Notes under the pieces: generated by a model
Told to the model about the DNA's origin: nothing
Seen by the model: only the letters and a program-made list of their open reading frames with translations
The model's database searches: none
Part shown: positions 17,064 through 25,756 of the stretch, piece after piece
Layout: every line of letters begins with the position of its first letter
How positions within the stretch are numbered: the stretch's first letter is position 1
Assembly: GCA_964576715.1 (NCBI GenBank)
Contig: CAZNWE010000004.1
Span: forward strand, 1 to 64,000
Direction of reading: 5' to 3'
Source: SLRI01 sp964576715
GTDB taxonomy: Bacteria; Pseudomonadota; Alphaproteobacteria; Geminicoccales; Geminicoccaceae
DNA: 64,000 bases
Position numbers and translations under genes: made by a program

Positions 17064-18565
17064 GCCGCCTCGGCCGGCCGCTCACCGGTCGCCAGCGCCA
17101 TGATCGCCTCGGGCGTCGCATGGGCGATGTCGAAGAGGCCCATCTGCCGGCCCTCGCGCATCACCAGCACGCGATCGGCCAGCGCCATGACCTCGGGCAG
17201 GTCCGAAGAGATGACGATGATCGCGACCCCTTCGGCCGCCAGCTGGTTGATGATGGCATGGACCTCGGTCTTCGCCCCGACGTCGATGCCGCGGGTCGGC
17301 TCGTCGACGATGAGCAGGCGCGGGCCGGTCTCCAGCCATTTCGCCAGCATCACCTTCTGCTGGTTGCCGCCCGAGAGCTTGCCCGTCTCCAGGCCGACAT
17401 CGGTGGTGCGGATGCTCAGCCGTTCCCGGTGCTGCTCGGCCATGGCCCGCTCGGCTCGCCGGTCGATGCGGCCGAAGCGGCCGAGCAGGCGATCGAGGCT
17501 GGGCAGCGAGATGTTGGCGAAGATCGGCAGGGCCAGGGCGAGCCCGAGCTTGCGCCGGTCCTCGGAGACATAGGCGATGCCATGGCGCATCGCGGCCTCT
17601 GGCGTGTCGATGACGACGCCCTCGCCGTAGAGCTCGATGGTGCCGTCGGTCGCCGGCTGGATGCCGAACAGCGCCAGGCCCACATCGGTGCGCCTGGAGC
17701 CCACGAGCCCCGAGAAGCAGAGGATCTCGCCTGCGTGGAGATCGAAGGTGACACCTTCGAACACCGCCTCGCGGCCGAGGCCGCGCACGCTCAGCAGGCG
17801 CGCGCCATGGGCGGCGGCCTTGGTCTTGGCAACGAAGTGGTCGACCGCCCGGCCGACCATGTCGCGCACCATGCCGTCTCGGGTCACCTCGCCGATCGGC
17901 CGGGTCGAGATACGGCGGCCGTCGCGCAGCACGGTGACCCGGTCGGCGAGCTCGAACACCTCCTCGAGCCGGTGCGAGATGTAGAGCACCGCGACCCCCC
18001 GGCTCCGCAGCGTCCGGGCGATCTGCATCAGCCGGTCGACCTCGTGCGCCGACAGCGACGCCGTGGGCTCATCCATGATCAGCACCTTGACGTCGAGCGA
18101 GATGGCCCGCGCGATCTCGACCGTCTGCTGCTCGGCCAGGGTGAGGCCGCTCGCTGCCCGGCGGACGTCGAGCGTCACCCCCAGCCGCCCGATCAGCGCG
18201 GCGGCATCGGCGTGCAGCTTCTTCCAGTCGACGAGGACCCCCATGCCCTGGTGGCTGATGAAGATGTTCTCGGCCACGTCGAGGTCGGGAAAGACCATGG
18301 GCTCCTGGTAGATCGCGGCGATGCCGAGGGCCTGGGCGGCCTGCGGATCGGCGATCGTCAGCGGCTGGCCGGCGAGTCGGATGGTCCCGGCGTCCGGCTG
18401 GTGCACACCGGTCAGGATCTTGATCAGCGTCGACTTGCCGGCCCCGTTCTCGCCGACCAGGGCATGGATTTCGCCCGGATGGAACGCGACCGAGACGTCG
18501 GCCAAGGCCGCCGTCAGCGCGAAGCTCTTGGCGATGCCGTCGAGGGCGAGAATCGGCTCAGGCAC
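17060..18565 (-). CDS. Sugar ABC transporter ATP-binding protein (RbsA/MglA family)
   Basis: A 501-residue double ABC ATPase. The first domain has Walker A GENGAGKST (about residues 38–46), signature LTLAEQQTVE and Walker B VLIMDEPTAS. The second domain has the degenerate Walker A-like FSGLVGSRRTDVG, signature LSGGNQQKV and Walker B LLIVDEPTRGIDVG. This tandem form with one weak P-loop is typical of RbsA/MglA. It follows the binding-protein gene by 36 bases and overlaps the next permease. Confidence 0.93.
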   Translation of the reverse strand: MPEPILALDGIAKSFALTAALADVSVAFHPGEIHALVGENGAGKSTLIKILTGVHQPDAGTIRLAGQPLTIADPQAAQALGIAAIYQEPMVFPDLDVAENIFISHQGMGVLVDWKKLHADAAALIGRLGVTLDVRRAASGLTLAEQQTVEIARAISLDVKVLIMDEPTASLSAHEVDRLMQIARTLRSRGVAVLYISHRLEEVFELADRVTVLRDGRRISTRPIGEVTRDGMVRDMVGRAVDHFVAKTKAAAHGARLLSVRGLGREAVFEGVTFDLHAGEILCFSGLVGSRRTDVGLALFGIQPATDGTIELYGEGVVIDTPEAAMRHGIAYVSEDRRKLGLALALPIFANISLPSLDRLLGRFGRIDRRAERAMAEQHRERLSIRTTDVGLETGKLSGGNQQKVMLAKWLETGPRLLIVDEPTRGIDVGAKTEVHAIINQLAAEGVAIIVISSDLPEVMALADRVLVMREGRQMGLFDIAHATPEAIMALATGERPAEAA

Positions 18566-18601
18566 TGGCGCGCGCCCGGGCCGACTCCGCCCGGCCGTCG
18601 C

Positions 18602-19642
18602 TCACTGCGCCGCGGCCTCGACGTTGTCCTGGTTGTAGACGGTGAACGGGCCCATCAGCACCCTGTTGCCGGCATCGCGAGTCGGGTCCTTCTCGATGGT
18701 GAAGGTGCCCATCCGCCCGGCCTCGAACGCGTCGCCGACCTCGCCCGCGATGGCGCCCGTGGCGATCAGGTAGGACGTGTAGTAGGTGAGGTAGCCGAGA
18801 TCGACGAAGCTCCAGAGCGCGAACTCGGGCGCACAGCCGTTCATGGTATAGCTGACCATCTCGGCCGGCACGCCGAGCCCCGAGACCTTGACCTGGTCGC
18901 AGAGATCCTCGTCCTGCATCGCCTTGGCGGCGGCGACGATGCCGACCGAGGTCGGCGCCATGATCAGGTCCAGCCCCGCATGGCGGTCGACCAGGGCCAG
19001 CGCCCGGTTGTAGCTGAGCTCCGACTGGTCGTCGCCATAGACGATGTCGACGAGCTGCATGCCGCCATACTTCTCGTTTTCGAGTGCGCGCTGCATGGCG
19101 GCGATCCAGGCGTTCTGGTTGGCCGCGTCCGGGGTCGCGGAAAGGACCGCGAACTGGCCTTCGCCGTCCATGATGCTGTGCGCCATGTCGGCCATGACGA
19201 TGCCGATGTCGTTGAAGTCGACCTGGGCGACGAAGACCGTCTCGCCCTCGGCCGACGGGATCGGCGAGTCCCAGGTGACCACCTTGGTGCCGGCGGCCTG
19301 TGCTGCGGTCGCCGAGGGGACGATCTGGTCGCCGGAGTTATTCGACAGCATAACCACCTGCTGGCCCTGCGTCGCCGCGGTGGTCATGATCTCGATCTGC
19401 CCGGCGACGCTGTTCTCGGGCGTCGGGCCCACATAGAGCAGTTCGCCCTGGTTCTCGAGCTCGGCATGCGCCTCCTCGGCCCCACGATTGGCCTGGTCGA
19501 ACGGCAGGATGCCGAGGAACTTCGGCAACAGCACCATGTTGACCGTCTCGCCCTTGGTCGCCGTCACCGGCTGGGCGAGGGCCGTGCCCGCGAGGAGCGA
19601 TGCGGCCATGGCCGCAAGACCGGAGAGTCGCGTGCCGTTCAT
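18602..19642 (-). CDS. Sugar ABC transporter substrate-binding protein (RhaS-like)
   Basis: 346 residues with a signal peptide (about residues 1–23, ending GTALAQ) and a periplasmic-binding-protein type I fold. The segments LLYVGPTPENSVAGQIEIM, VVMLSNNSGDQIVPSA and VVTWDSPIP resemble the rhamnose-binding RhaS group, whose equivalents read YTGPT..AEGQIE and SWDS. It is the first gene of the importer operon. No rhamnose isomerase, kinase or aldolase gene is nearby, so the substrate could be another deoxysugar or AI-2-like molecule. Confidence 0.85.
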   Translation of the reverse strand: MNGTRLSGLAAMAASLLAGTALAQPVTATKGETVNMVLLPKFLGILPFDQANRGAEEAHAELENQGELLYVGPTPENSVAGQIEIMTTAATQGQQVVMLSNNSGDQIVPSATAAQAAGTKVVTWDSPIPSAEGETVFVAQVDFNDIGIVMADMAHSIMDGEGQFAVLSATPDAANQNAWIAAMQRALENEKYGGMQLVDIVYGDDQSELSYNRALALVDRHAGLDLIMAPTSVGIVAAAKAMQDEDLCDQVKVSGLGVPAEMVSYTMNGCAPEFALWSFVDLGYLTYYTSYLIATGAIAGEVGDAFEAGRMGTFTIEKDPTRDAGNRVLMGPFTVYNQDNVEAAAQ

Positions 19643-20167
19643 GTTCAGGCCTCCCTTGTGCCCTGTTCGTTAGCGAAACCATCCCTTCCGGCCGCCTGGG
19701 CACGGCCGAACCCGATCGGTTCCCGGTTTGGAGCGGTAGAAGTGGCCGACACCCCTGTCAAGCATCCGCCAACGGCGGGGCGGGAAACCCGGACTATCCC
19801 GGCCGTTGAGTGCGAAAACCGGACAACATCCGAGCCTTGTCGCAGCCGGACAGCCAGGGCTCGATGTTGCCCATGCGCCGACGGAAGATGCGACGTCGGT
19901 GACGCCGCGACGACCGTAAGCCGCAGCGCTTTGGATCGCCGCAGTTCGCTGCATCCGCAAATCCGGTACGCGCGACCAAGTAAGGTATACGAGAACTATC
20001 GCGCCAAGGATGTCGTGCCGCGCCTGCGGCATCATGCCTGACGATGGCCGTTCGAAGCCGGTGGACGGCCGCGGGCGAGAGCCGGCGCGGCTTTGAGCCG
20101 TGGCAGCGTTGCGCTGCGACATTGCAGCACGGTGTCCAGGCACCTTGACGCTAGATCGCTCGGATAC
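19643..20167. other. Divergent intergenic region between sugar importer and rhodopsin operon
   Basis: About 525 bases hold no gene I can support. The region must contain the promoters of both the minus-strand sugar importer and the plus-strand rhodopsin operon. It is visibly less GC-rich towards its right end. A TTGACG at 20145 and a TATACG at 19987 could be promoter hexamers, but neither has a convincing partner at the right spacing, so I do not call a promoter. Confidence 0.4.
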
Positions 20168-20980
20168 ATGTCCCCGGCCAACGGCTCAACAGCAGAAAAG
20201 GTGTCTGCCGTGGAAATGCTCTCTGTTGGTCAGTACCAACTGATCGCCAACGCGTTCTCGTTCACCCTCGCAACCATGGGTGCGGCGACCTTGTTCTTTT
20301 GGTTCGGGCGATCGCAAGTCACCGCAAACTACAAAACTGCGCTGACCATCACCGGTCTGGTGACGTTCATTGCCGCCTATCACTACTGGCGGATTGGACT
20401 TAGCTGGTCTGAAGCTTACGAGATCGTCGATGGCGCGGTCGTTGCAACGGGCGTCGGGTTCAACGACGCCTATCGCTACGTGGATTGGCTGTTGACCGTG
20501 CCGCTACTGCTCGTCGAGCTCATTCTCGTCATGAATCTGGCGCGAGCCGAGACCATGTCGAAGGCGACGCGCCTGGGCATCTTGGCAGTGCTGATGATCG
20601 TGCTGGGCTACCCGGGCGAGGTGGCCGACACGACCAGCGGTCGGCTGCTCTGGGGTACATTGTCGATGCTGCCCTTCCTTTGGATCGTCTACGAACTGTT
20701 CTACGGCTTGCGCTCGGCCATCGAGCGCCAGCCGGACGATGTTCGCGGGCTGGTCAATACGGCGAGATGGGTGACCGTCTTGTCCTGGTCGTTTTACCCT
20801 GTGGTTTATTTTGGTGCCCTGCTCGGGTTCGGCGGCGGTGGCTCGGAGACGGTGATCCAGGTCGGGTACACGCTAGCAGATATCATCGCCAAGGCCGCGT
20901 TCGGCGTGCTCATCTACCTGATCGCGGTGCGCAAGTCGGCACATGACACCGGCTTCACCGGGGTTCCCTCGGCAGCGTGA
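20168..20980 (+). CDS. Xanthorhodopsin-like light-driven proton pump
   Basis: A seven-helix microbial rhodopsin, 270 residues from ATG 20168. AAAAGG at 20196 favours starts at GTG 20210 or ATG 20216, which would trim 14 or 16 residues and better match known relatives. Helix C reads RYVDWLLTVPLLLVE, giving proton acceptor D106, T110 and donor E117 (the DTE motif of outward proton pumps). H72 in helix B pairs with the acceptor. K242 in LADIIAKAAFG carries retinal. L114 is at the green-tuning site. G163 in LWGTLSMLPF matches the glycine that lets xanthorhodopsin hold a carotenoid antenna. The crtI-crtB-crtY-blh genes follow on the same strand. Base composition is less GC-rich than the flanks. 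Confidence 0.96.
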   Translation: MSPANGSTAEKVSAVEMLSVGQYQLIANAFSFTLATMGAATLFFWFGRSQVTANYKTALTITGLVTFIAAYHYWRIGLSWSEAYEIVDGAVVATGVGFNDAYRYVDWLLTVPLLLVELILVMNLARAETMSKATRLGILAVLMIVLGYPGEVADTTSGRLLWGTLSMLPFLWIVYELFYGLRSAIERQPDDVRGLVNTARWVTVLSWSFYPVVYFGALLGFGGGGSETVIQVGYTLADIIAKAAFGVLIYLIAVRKSAHDTGFTGVPSAA

Positions 20981-20985
20981 TCTGG

Positions 20986-21009
20986 GCGGCGGCGCTGCGG
21001 CGCCGCCGC
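20986..21009 (+). promoter_or_regulatory. Strong intercistronic hairpin between rhodopsin and crtI
   Basis: Perfect ten-base arms GCGGCGGCGC and GCGCCGCCGC with a TGCG loop lie 5 bases after the rhodopsin stop and 19 bases before the crtI ATG. No T-tract follows, so it is not a standard terminator. It could protect the upstream rhodopsin message or partly attenuate transcription, letting rhodopsin be made in excess over the pigment enzymes. Function is inferred. Confidence 0.55.
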
Positions 21010-21028
21010 ACCCCGTCTGGAGTTTGCC

Positions 21029-22624
21029 ATGTCCGCCCTTACCGATCAGCCTGCAGCGTCGCTGCCGTTTGCCCGAGGTCATTTTGCGCGCAGTTTCTCG
21101 CATTCGGCAGCCGGGCGGACCAACGACACGCCGGCAAAACGCTCGGCGCCGCAGGCCGTGGTCTGCGGCGCCGGCTTCGGCGGCATTGCCGCCGCCTTGC
21201 GCCTGCGTGCCAAAGGTTATGCCGTCACTCTCGTCGACCAGTGTTCCCGGCTCGGCGGGCGGGCCCAAGTGTTCGAACGTGATGGCTTCCGCCACGATGC
21301 GGGGCCGACCGTGCTCACCGCACCCTTTCTATTCGAGGAACTGTTCGCGCTCTTCGGCAAGTCGCTCGGGGACTACGTCGAGCTGACCATGCCATCACCC
21401 TGGTACCGCTTCGCTTTCGCCGACGGCAGCGCTTTCGACTATGGCCCGACGGAGGCAGCGACAGAGGCCGAGATCGCGCGCATCGCCCCGGGTGAGGTCG
21501 AGGGTTACCGACGGCTCGGTGCAGCGTCGGCCGAAATCTACCGTGTCGCCTTCGATCGGCTCGCCGACCAGCCGTTTCACCGCCCTATGGTGATGCTACG
21601 CCAGCTGCCGGCTTTCCTGAAGCTGCGCACCTATCAAACGGTCTGGGACTTCGTGAGCCGCTTCTTTCACGACGAACGCCTGAAGAAAGCGTTCTCCATC
21701 CAGCCCTTGCTGCTCGGCGGCAACCCGTTCACCACGACCAGCATCTACGCCCTCATCAATCACCTCGAACGCCGCCATGGCGTCTGGTTCGCCATGGGCG
21801 GGACGGGTGCCTTGATCGACGCTCTCGAGCGCCTGCTGCGCGAAGAGGGCGTCGAGATCCACCTGAATGTGGCGGTCGAGCGCATTCTGGTCGAGAATGG
21901 TCGTGCCACCGGTGTCCGGCTTGTGGATGGCAGGACACTGCAGGCGGCTGTCGTCGTCTCCAATGCCGACCCGGTGCACCTCTACCGGCACCTGCTGCCC
22001 GACGCCGCGTCATCCTGGCTGGCCCGGCGGCGCGCCGCCAAGGCGACCCTGTCGATGGGCCTGTTCGTCCTCTTCTTCGGGGCGAAACGGCAATGGCCGG
22101 AAGTGGCGCACCACACCATCTGGTTCGGCGAGCGGCATCGCGAATTGCTGGACGACATCTTCCATCGCCAGGTGCTCGCCGACGATTTCTCGCTCTATCT
22201 GCATCGCCCGACGGCCACCGATCCGAGCTTCGCGCCCGACGGCTGCGACAGCTTCTACGTGCTCTGCCCGGTGCCGAACCTGCAAGCCAAAGGCATCGAC
22301 TGGTCGATCGAAGGGCCACGCTTGCGCGACCGCATCGTCAGCGCACTGGATCGCGGCCTGCTGCCCGGGCTCGGCGACACGATCTGCGCGGATTTCTACA
22401 TGACTCCTGAGGATTTCAAGCAACGCTACAGCAGCGTCGACGGTGCGGGCTTCTCGATCGCACCACTGTTCCGTCAATCGGCCTGGTTCCGCTTCCACAA
22501 CGCCGGCGAGGGTATCGAGGGCCTTTATCTGGTCGGTGCCGGCACGCATCCGGGAGCCGGCATTCCGGGCGTCGTGCTCTCCGCCAAAGTCGTTGACCGC
22601 CTGATCGCGCCGGTGCGGGCATGA
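21029..22624 (+). CDS. crtI: Phytoene desaturase
   Basis: A 531-residue FAD-dependent desaturase, usual length plus a 40-residue N-terminal extension. The dinucleotide fold is VVCGAGFGGIAAALRLRAKG (about residues 44–63), followed by GGRAQVFERDGFRHDAGPTV. The C-terminal carotenoid-desaturase signature is GAGTHPGAGIPGVVLSAKVV. It converts phytoene to lycopene, the second carotenoid step. GGAG stands 7 bases before the ATG. Its stop overlaps the crtB start in ATGA, implying coupled translation. Confidence 0.94.
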   Translation: MSALTDQPAASLPFARGHFARSFSHSAAGRTNDTPAKRSAPQAVVCGAGFGGIAAALRLRAKGYAVTLVDQCSRLGGRAQVFERDGFRHDAGPTVLTAPFLFEELFALFGKSLGDYVELTMPSPWYRFAFADGSAFDYGPTEAATEAEIARIAPGEVEGYRRLGAASAEIYRVAFDRLADQPFHRPMVMLRQLPAFLKLRTYQTVWDFVSRFFHDERLKKAFSIQPLLLGGNPFTTTSIYALINHLERRHGVWFAMGGTGALIDALERLLREEGVEIHLNVAVERILVENGRATGVRLVDGRTLQAAVVVSNADPVHLYRHLLPDAASSWLARRRAAKATLSMGLFVLFFGAKRQWPEVAHHTIWFGERHRELLDDIFHRQVLADDFSLYLHRPTATDPSFAPDGCDSFYVLCPVPNLQAKGIDWSIEGPRLRDRIVSALDRGLLPGLGDTICADFYMTPEDFKQRYSSVDGAGFSIAPLFRQSAWFRFHNAGEGIEGLYLVGAGTHPGAGIPGVVLSAKVVDRLIAPVRA

Positions 22625-23508
22625 GCGAGACCGTCACAGCGCACAGTATCCTGCGTCGCCGGGGCAGTACCTTCGCCCTGGCCGCGGGCCTCCTGCCGCA
22701 GCCGCAGGCGGTCCACGTGGCCCGGCTCTATGCCGCCTGCCGGGCGATTGACGACTTGGCCGACGAGGTGGACCCGGCCCTGGGCGGCCCGCGCCTGGCG
22801 GCGATCCGCCAGGAACTCGCGCAAGGGCAGCCGCACGATCCGATCGCACGGGATATCGTCGCCCTTGCGGCCGAATCCGCCTTCGACCTTGGCACCTCGG
22901 TCGAACTGGTCGATGGCGTGCGGGGCGATCTCGGCCCGGTCAGCCTCGCCGACACGGACGAACTGCTCCGCTACGCCTATGCCGTCGCCGGTACGGTCGG
23001 CTGCATGATGGCCGACCTCCTGGGTGCTCGATCGACTGATGCGCGGCAATATGCGGTCGATCTCGGTATCGCCATGCAGCTGACCAACATCGCCCGTGAC
23101 GTCCTCGAGGATGCACGCCGCGGGCGCCGCTACCTGCCGGGCAGCTGGGCTCCGTTCACTCCCGAGGAGATCGCGACGGCGGCCGTGGCCGTGCGCCCCC
23201 GTTGTGCCCTGGCAATCCTGCGCGTTCTCGCTCTCGCTGACCGCTTCTACGATCGCGGGCTTTTGGGCCTGTGCTATCTGCCGCTGCGCCAGCGCCTCGC
23301 CATTAGCGTCGCCGCCGCCGTCTACAGGGAAATCGGCACGCTCATCCGCCAGCGCCAGGCCCCCTACTGGGAAGGCCGGGTTAGCGTGCCGCCGGCCCGA
23401 CGGCTGGCCGTGGCGGCCGCAGCCGGGCTGCGGGCTCTGCGCACGCCGGTTGTATGGCCGGCGAGCAGCGGCACGAGCCCGGGGAGTTTCGATCATGCCC
23501 GTGCCTGA
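22621..23508 (+). CDS. crtB: Phytoene synthase
   Basis: A 295-residue prenyl synthase joining two GGPP molecules into phytoene. Both Asp-rich Mg-diphosphate sites are visible: AIDDLADEVD (D44, D45, D48) and QLTNIARDVLEDARRGRRYL (D160, D164). The active-site RLYAACR segment precedes the first. The ATG overlaps the crtI stop by four bases, and crtY starts 14 bases before this gene ends. No crtE (GGPP synthase) is in the window, so GGPP must come from elsewhere. Confidence 0.94.
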   Translation: MSETVTAHSILRRRGSTFALAAGLLPQPQAVHVARLYAACRAIDDLADEVDPALGGPRLAAIRQELAQGQPHDPIARDIVALAAESAFDLGTSVELVDGVRGDLGPVSLADTDELLRYAYAVAGTVGCMMADLLGARSTDARQYAVDLGIAMQLTNIARDVLEDARRGRRYLPGSWAPFTPEEIATAAVAVRPRCALAILRVLALADRFYDRGLLGLCYLPLRQRLAISVAAAVYREIGTLIRQRQAPYWEGRVSVPPARRLAVAAAAGLRALRTPVVWPASSGTSPGSFDHARA

Positions 23509-24628
23509 CGTGGACGTCGCCATTCTTGGCGGTGGCTGTGCCGGCCTCAGCCTCGCCATGCGGCTCGCCGGCACCAAGCTGCGCGTCGCCGTCGTCGAGC
23601 CGCGGCATGCCTACAGCGACGACCGAACCTGGTCGTTCTGGCAAACGGCACCCCACCCGTTCGACGACTGCACCCGCCGGCGCTGGGACCGCTGGTCTGT
23701 CGAGGCGGGCGGCCGCACGGTGCAACGCATCTCGTCCAGCCTTCGCTACCAGTCACTGAGTGCCCTTGCCGTCTACCAAAAGGCGATACGGACCCTGGGC
23801 ACCGCCGCCAATGTCCAGCTGTTGCTCGGTACCTCAGTCGTGGGCGATCCGCGCCGCACCGCCCTCGGTACCGCCCTCGAGATCGAAACGACGGCCGGCG
23901 CACTCAGCGCCGCATGGGTCGTTGACAGCCGACCGCGGCCTGCCGATCGCGGCTTCGGCCAATACTTCATCGGCCATGAAATCGAGGTCGATGGCGCGGT
24001 GTTCGACGAGCGCGAGGTCGAGCTCATGGCTTTCGCCACGCCTCGGCGCGAGCGCACCGACTTCATCTACACCCTGCCCTTCGCCCGCGACCGGGCGCTG
24101 ATCGAAGCCACGAGCTTCGCCGCTGCCGACCCGGGTGAGGCGGTGCTGGGCGCCGCCCTCACCGCCGCGATCGAGGCCCGCTCCGGCGGCCGGCGCGTCA
24201 CCTGCCACCGCGTCGAGCGCGGCTTCATCCCGATGCGGTGCACCGGCGGGCAGCCGGCCGCGGCAACCCCGGAGCCGCGCTGGCTGCGAGCCGGCCTTGC
24301 CGGTGGTGCCGCACGACCGAGCACCGGCTACGCCTTCCAGCGCATCCAGGCCACCGCCGACGTTCAGGCAGCCGCACTCGTCCACGGCCGGCCGCTGGCA
24401 CCTGTCGCCCTCGACAGCCGGTTCACCTGCTGGATGGACGGGCTGTTCCTGCGGGTGCTCCGGCGCTGGCCCGAACGCGCGCCCGGGCTGTTCCTCGAGC
24501 TCTTCGCGCAAGCGCCGCCGGACCGGCTGGAGCGGTTCCTGTCCGGCTCGACGGCACCGCGGGACCGGCTCGCCGTGGTCGGATCACTGCCACCGATGCC
24601 GTTCCTCCGCGAACTGCTGGCGGTTTAG
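23495..24628 (+). CDS. crtY: Lycopene beta-cyclase
   Basis: A 377-residue flavoprotein. The start ATG 23495 has GGGGAG 8 bases upstream and overlaps crtB by 14 bases; the open frame extends much further upstream inside crtB but that part is not coding. The N-terminal nucleotide motif is VAILGGGCAGLSLAMRLA, then DDRTWSFW near residue 45, typical of CrtY. FIPMRCTGG and GGAARPSTGYAFQRIQ lie in the C-terminal half, and LAVVGSLPPMPFLREL near the end. It closes both ends of lycopene to make beta-carotene, the substrate for Blh. Confidence 0.92.
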   Translation: MPVPDVDVAILGGGCAGLSLAMRLAGTKLRVAVVEPRHAYSDDRTWSFWQTAPHPFDDCTRRRWDRWSVEAGGRTVQRISSSLRYQSLSALAVYQKAIRTLGTAANVQLLLGTSVVGDPRRTALGTALEIETTAGALSAAWVVDSRPRPADRGFGQYFIGHEIEVDGAVFDEREVELMAFATPRRERTDFIYTLPFARDRALIEATSFAAADPGEAVLGAALTAAIEARSGGRRVTCHRVERGFIPMRCTGGQPAAATPEPRWLRAGLAGGAARPSTGYAFQRIQATADVQAAALVHGRPLAPVALDSRFTCWMDGLFLRVLRRWPERAPGLFLELFAQAPPDRLERFLSGSTAPRDRLAVVGSLPPMPFLRELLAV

Positions 24629-24630
24629 TC

Positions 24631-25509
24631 GTGCGCGCGGCGGTGCCGGCCGAGACTTGGCTGTTCCTCGCGGTTGCCGTCGCGACGGTGCCAGCCATGG
24701 TCGTCTTCGAGCCGGGCCCGGCGGCACAGGCATTGGTTCTCGCACCTGTCGTGGCACTCCTCGGCCTGCCGCACGGCGGCCTCGACCTGCACTTGGCACG
24801 GGCACTTTGGCCGCTGCCGCACGCCCGCCAGCTCGTCCTGTTTGCGCTTGCCTACCTCGGGCTGGCGGCTGCCGTGCTAGGCATTTGGTGGCAGGCCCCG
24901 GGCATCGCACTCGCCGCGTTCCTGCTCTATTCGGCGCTGCACTTCGGCGGCGACTGGCGGGCGGCCCTGCCGCTTCCGTCGCGCTTCCTCGCCGGCTCGA
25001 TGGTGGTCGGCCTGCCCGCCCTCGCCTGGCCTGCCGAGGTCGCCTTGATCTTCACGGTGCTGGCCCCGGCGGGCGCGGCGGAGGCGGCGATGGCCGTGAT
25101 GCGCGGCATCGTCCTCGTGGCCGGCCCGCTGCTCGCCTTGGTGTGGTGGCGATCGTGCCGGCACCGACCGGCCGCGTTGGTCGCGGTGGGCGAATGGGGC
25201 ACGCTCGTCGCAGCCGCCCTGCTTCTGCCGCCGCTGATGTACTTCCTCGTCTACTTCTGCTTCCTGCACGCACCGCGGCACCTCAGGGACGCGTCGCAAG
25301 AGCTCGCTTTGACGCTGGGCCAGGCGATCCGCGCCGCCCTGCCACTGACCCTGGCAAGCTGGGCCCTGGCCGTCATCGCTCTCTATTGGCTCCGAGCGTC
25401 CGGCCTGGAACCCACCGCATCCACCCTCAATCTCGTCTTCGTCGGCCTCGCCGCTCTCGCTGTCCCGCACATGATCCTCGTCGAGCGCTTCTGGACCAGG
25501 TCCGCCTGA
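24631..25509 (+). CDS. blh: Beta-carotene 15,15'-dioxygenase (Brp/Blh family)
   Basis: A 292-residue integral membrane iron enzyme that cleaves beta-carotene into two retinals. The four iron-binding histidines are all present: H48 in LGLPHGGLD, H104 in ALHFGGDW, H213 in FLHAPRHL and H280 in VPHMILVERF. I chose GTG 24631, two bases after the crtY stop, because no ATG fits; GTG 24643 is an alternative. It is the last gene of the rhodopsin operon and completes a dedicated retinal supply. The next gene converges 247 bases away. Confidence 0.93.
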   Translation: MRAAVPAETWLFLAVAVATVPAMVVFEPGPAAQALVLAPVVALLGLPHGGLDLHLARALWPLPHARQLVLFALAYLGLAAAVLGIWWQAPGIALAAFLLYSALHFGGDWRAALPLPSRFLAGSMVVGLPALAWPAEVALIFTVLAPAGAAEAAMAVMRGIVLVAGPLLALVWWRSCRHRPAALVAVGEWGTLVAAALLLPPLMYFLVYFCFLHAPRHLRDASQELALTLGQAIRAALPLTLASWALAVIALYWLRASGLEPTASTLNLVFVGLAALAVPHMILVERFWTRSA

Positions 25510-25756
25510 CTCTGGCGCGCCTCATCCTGGCGCGCCGCACCGGCAAGATAGCTCCCTGGTCGCGCGACTTCGGGGCGGTATCTGAACCAACCGTGGGGCC
25601 GTGCGCCGTCGGCTCCGGCCGATCGCCGAAGCCGGGCGACACGGGCCTGCCGGACGGCCGCCAGTGTGGCCACGGCAGTGGTCGGCGCCAGGTTGCGGCG
25701 CAGCCGACACCGTCCCCGACCAGCGGGGGAGAGGCGCGCTTTCCCGTCGCTACTCC

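Noticed and set aside
17120..20041. A 973-codon plus-strand open frame opposite the sugar ABC transporter genes
   Set aside because: It is antisense to the ATPase and binding-protein genes, rich in His, Arg and Gly, and has no domain.
20145..20167. TTGACG as the -35 of the rhodopsin promoter
   Set aside because: The only -10-like hexamer (GGATAC) is 11 bases away, which is too close; spacing does not support a sigma-70 promoter.
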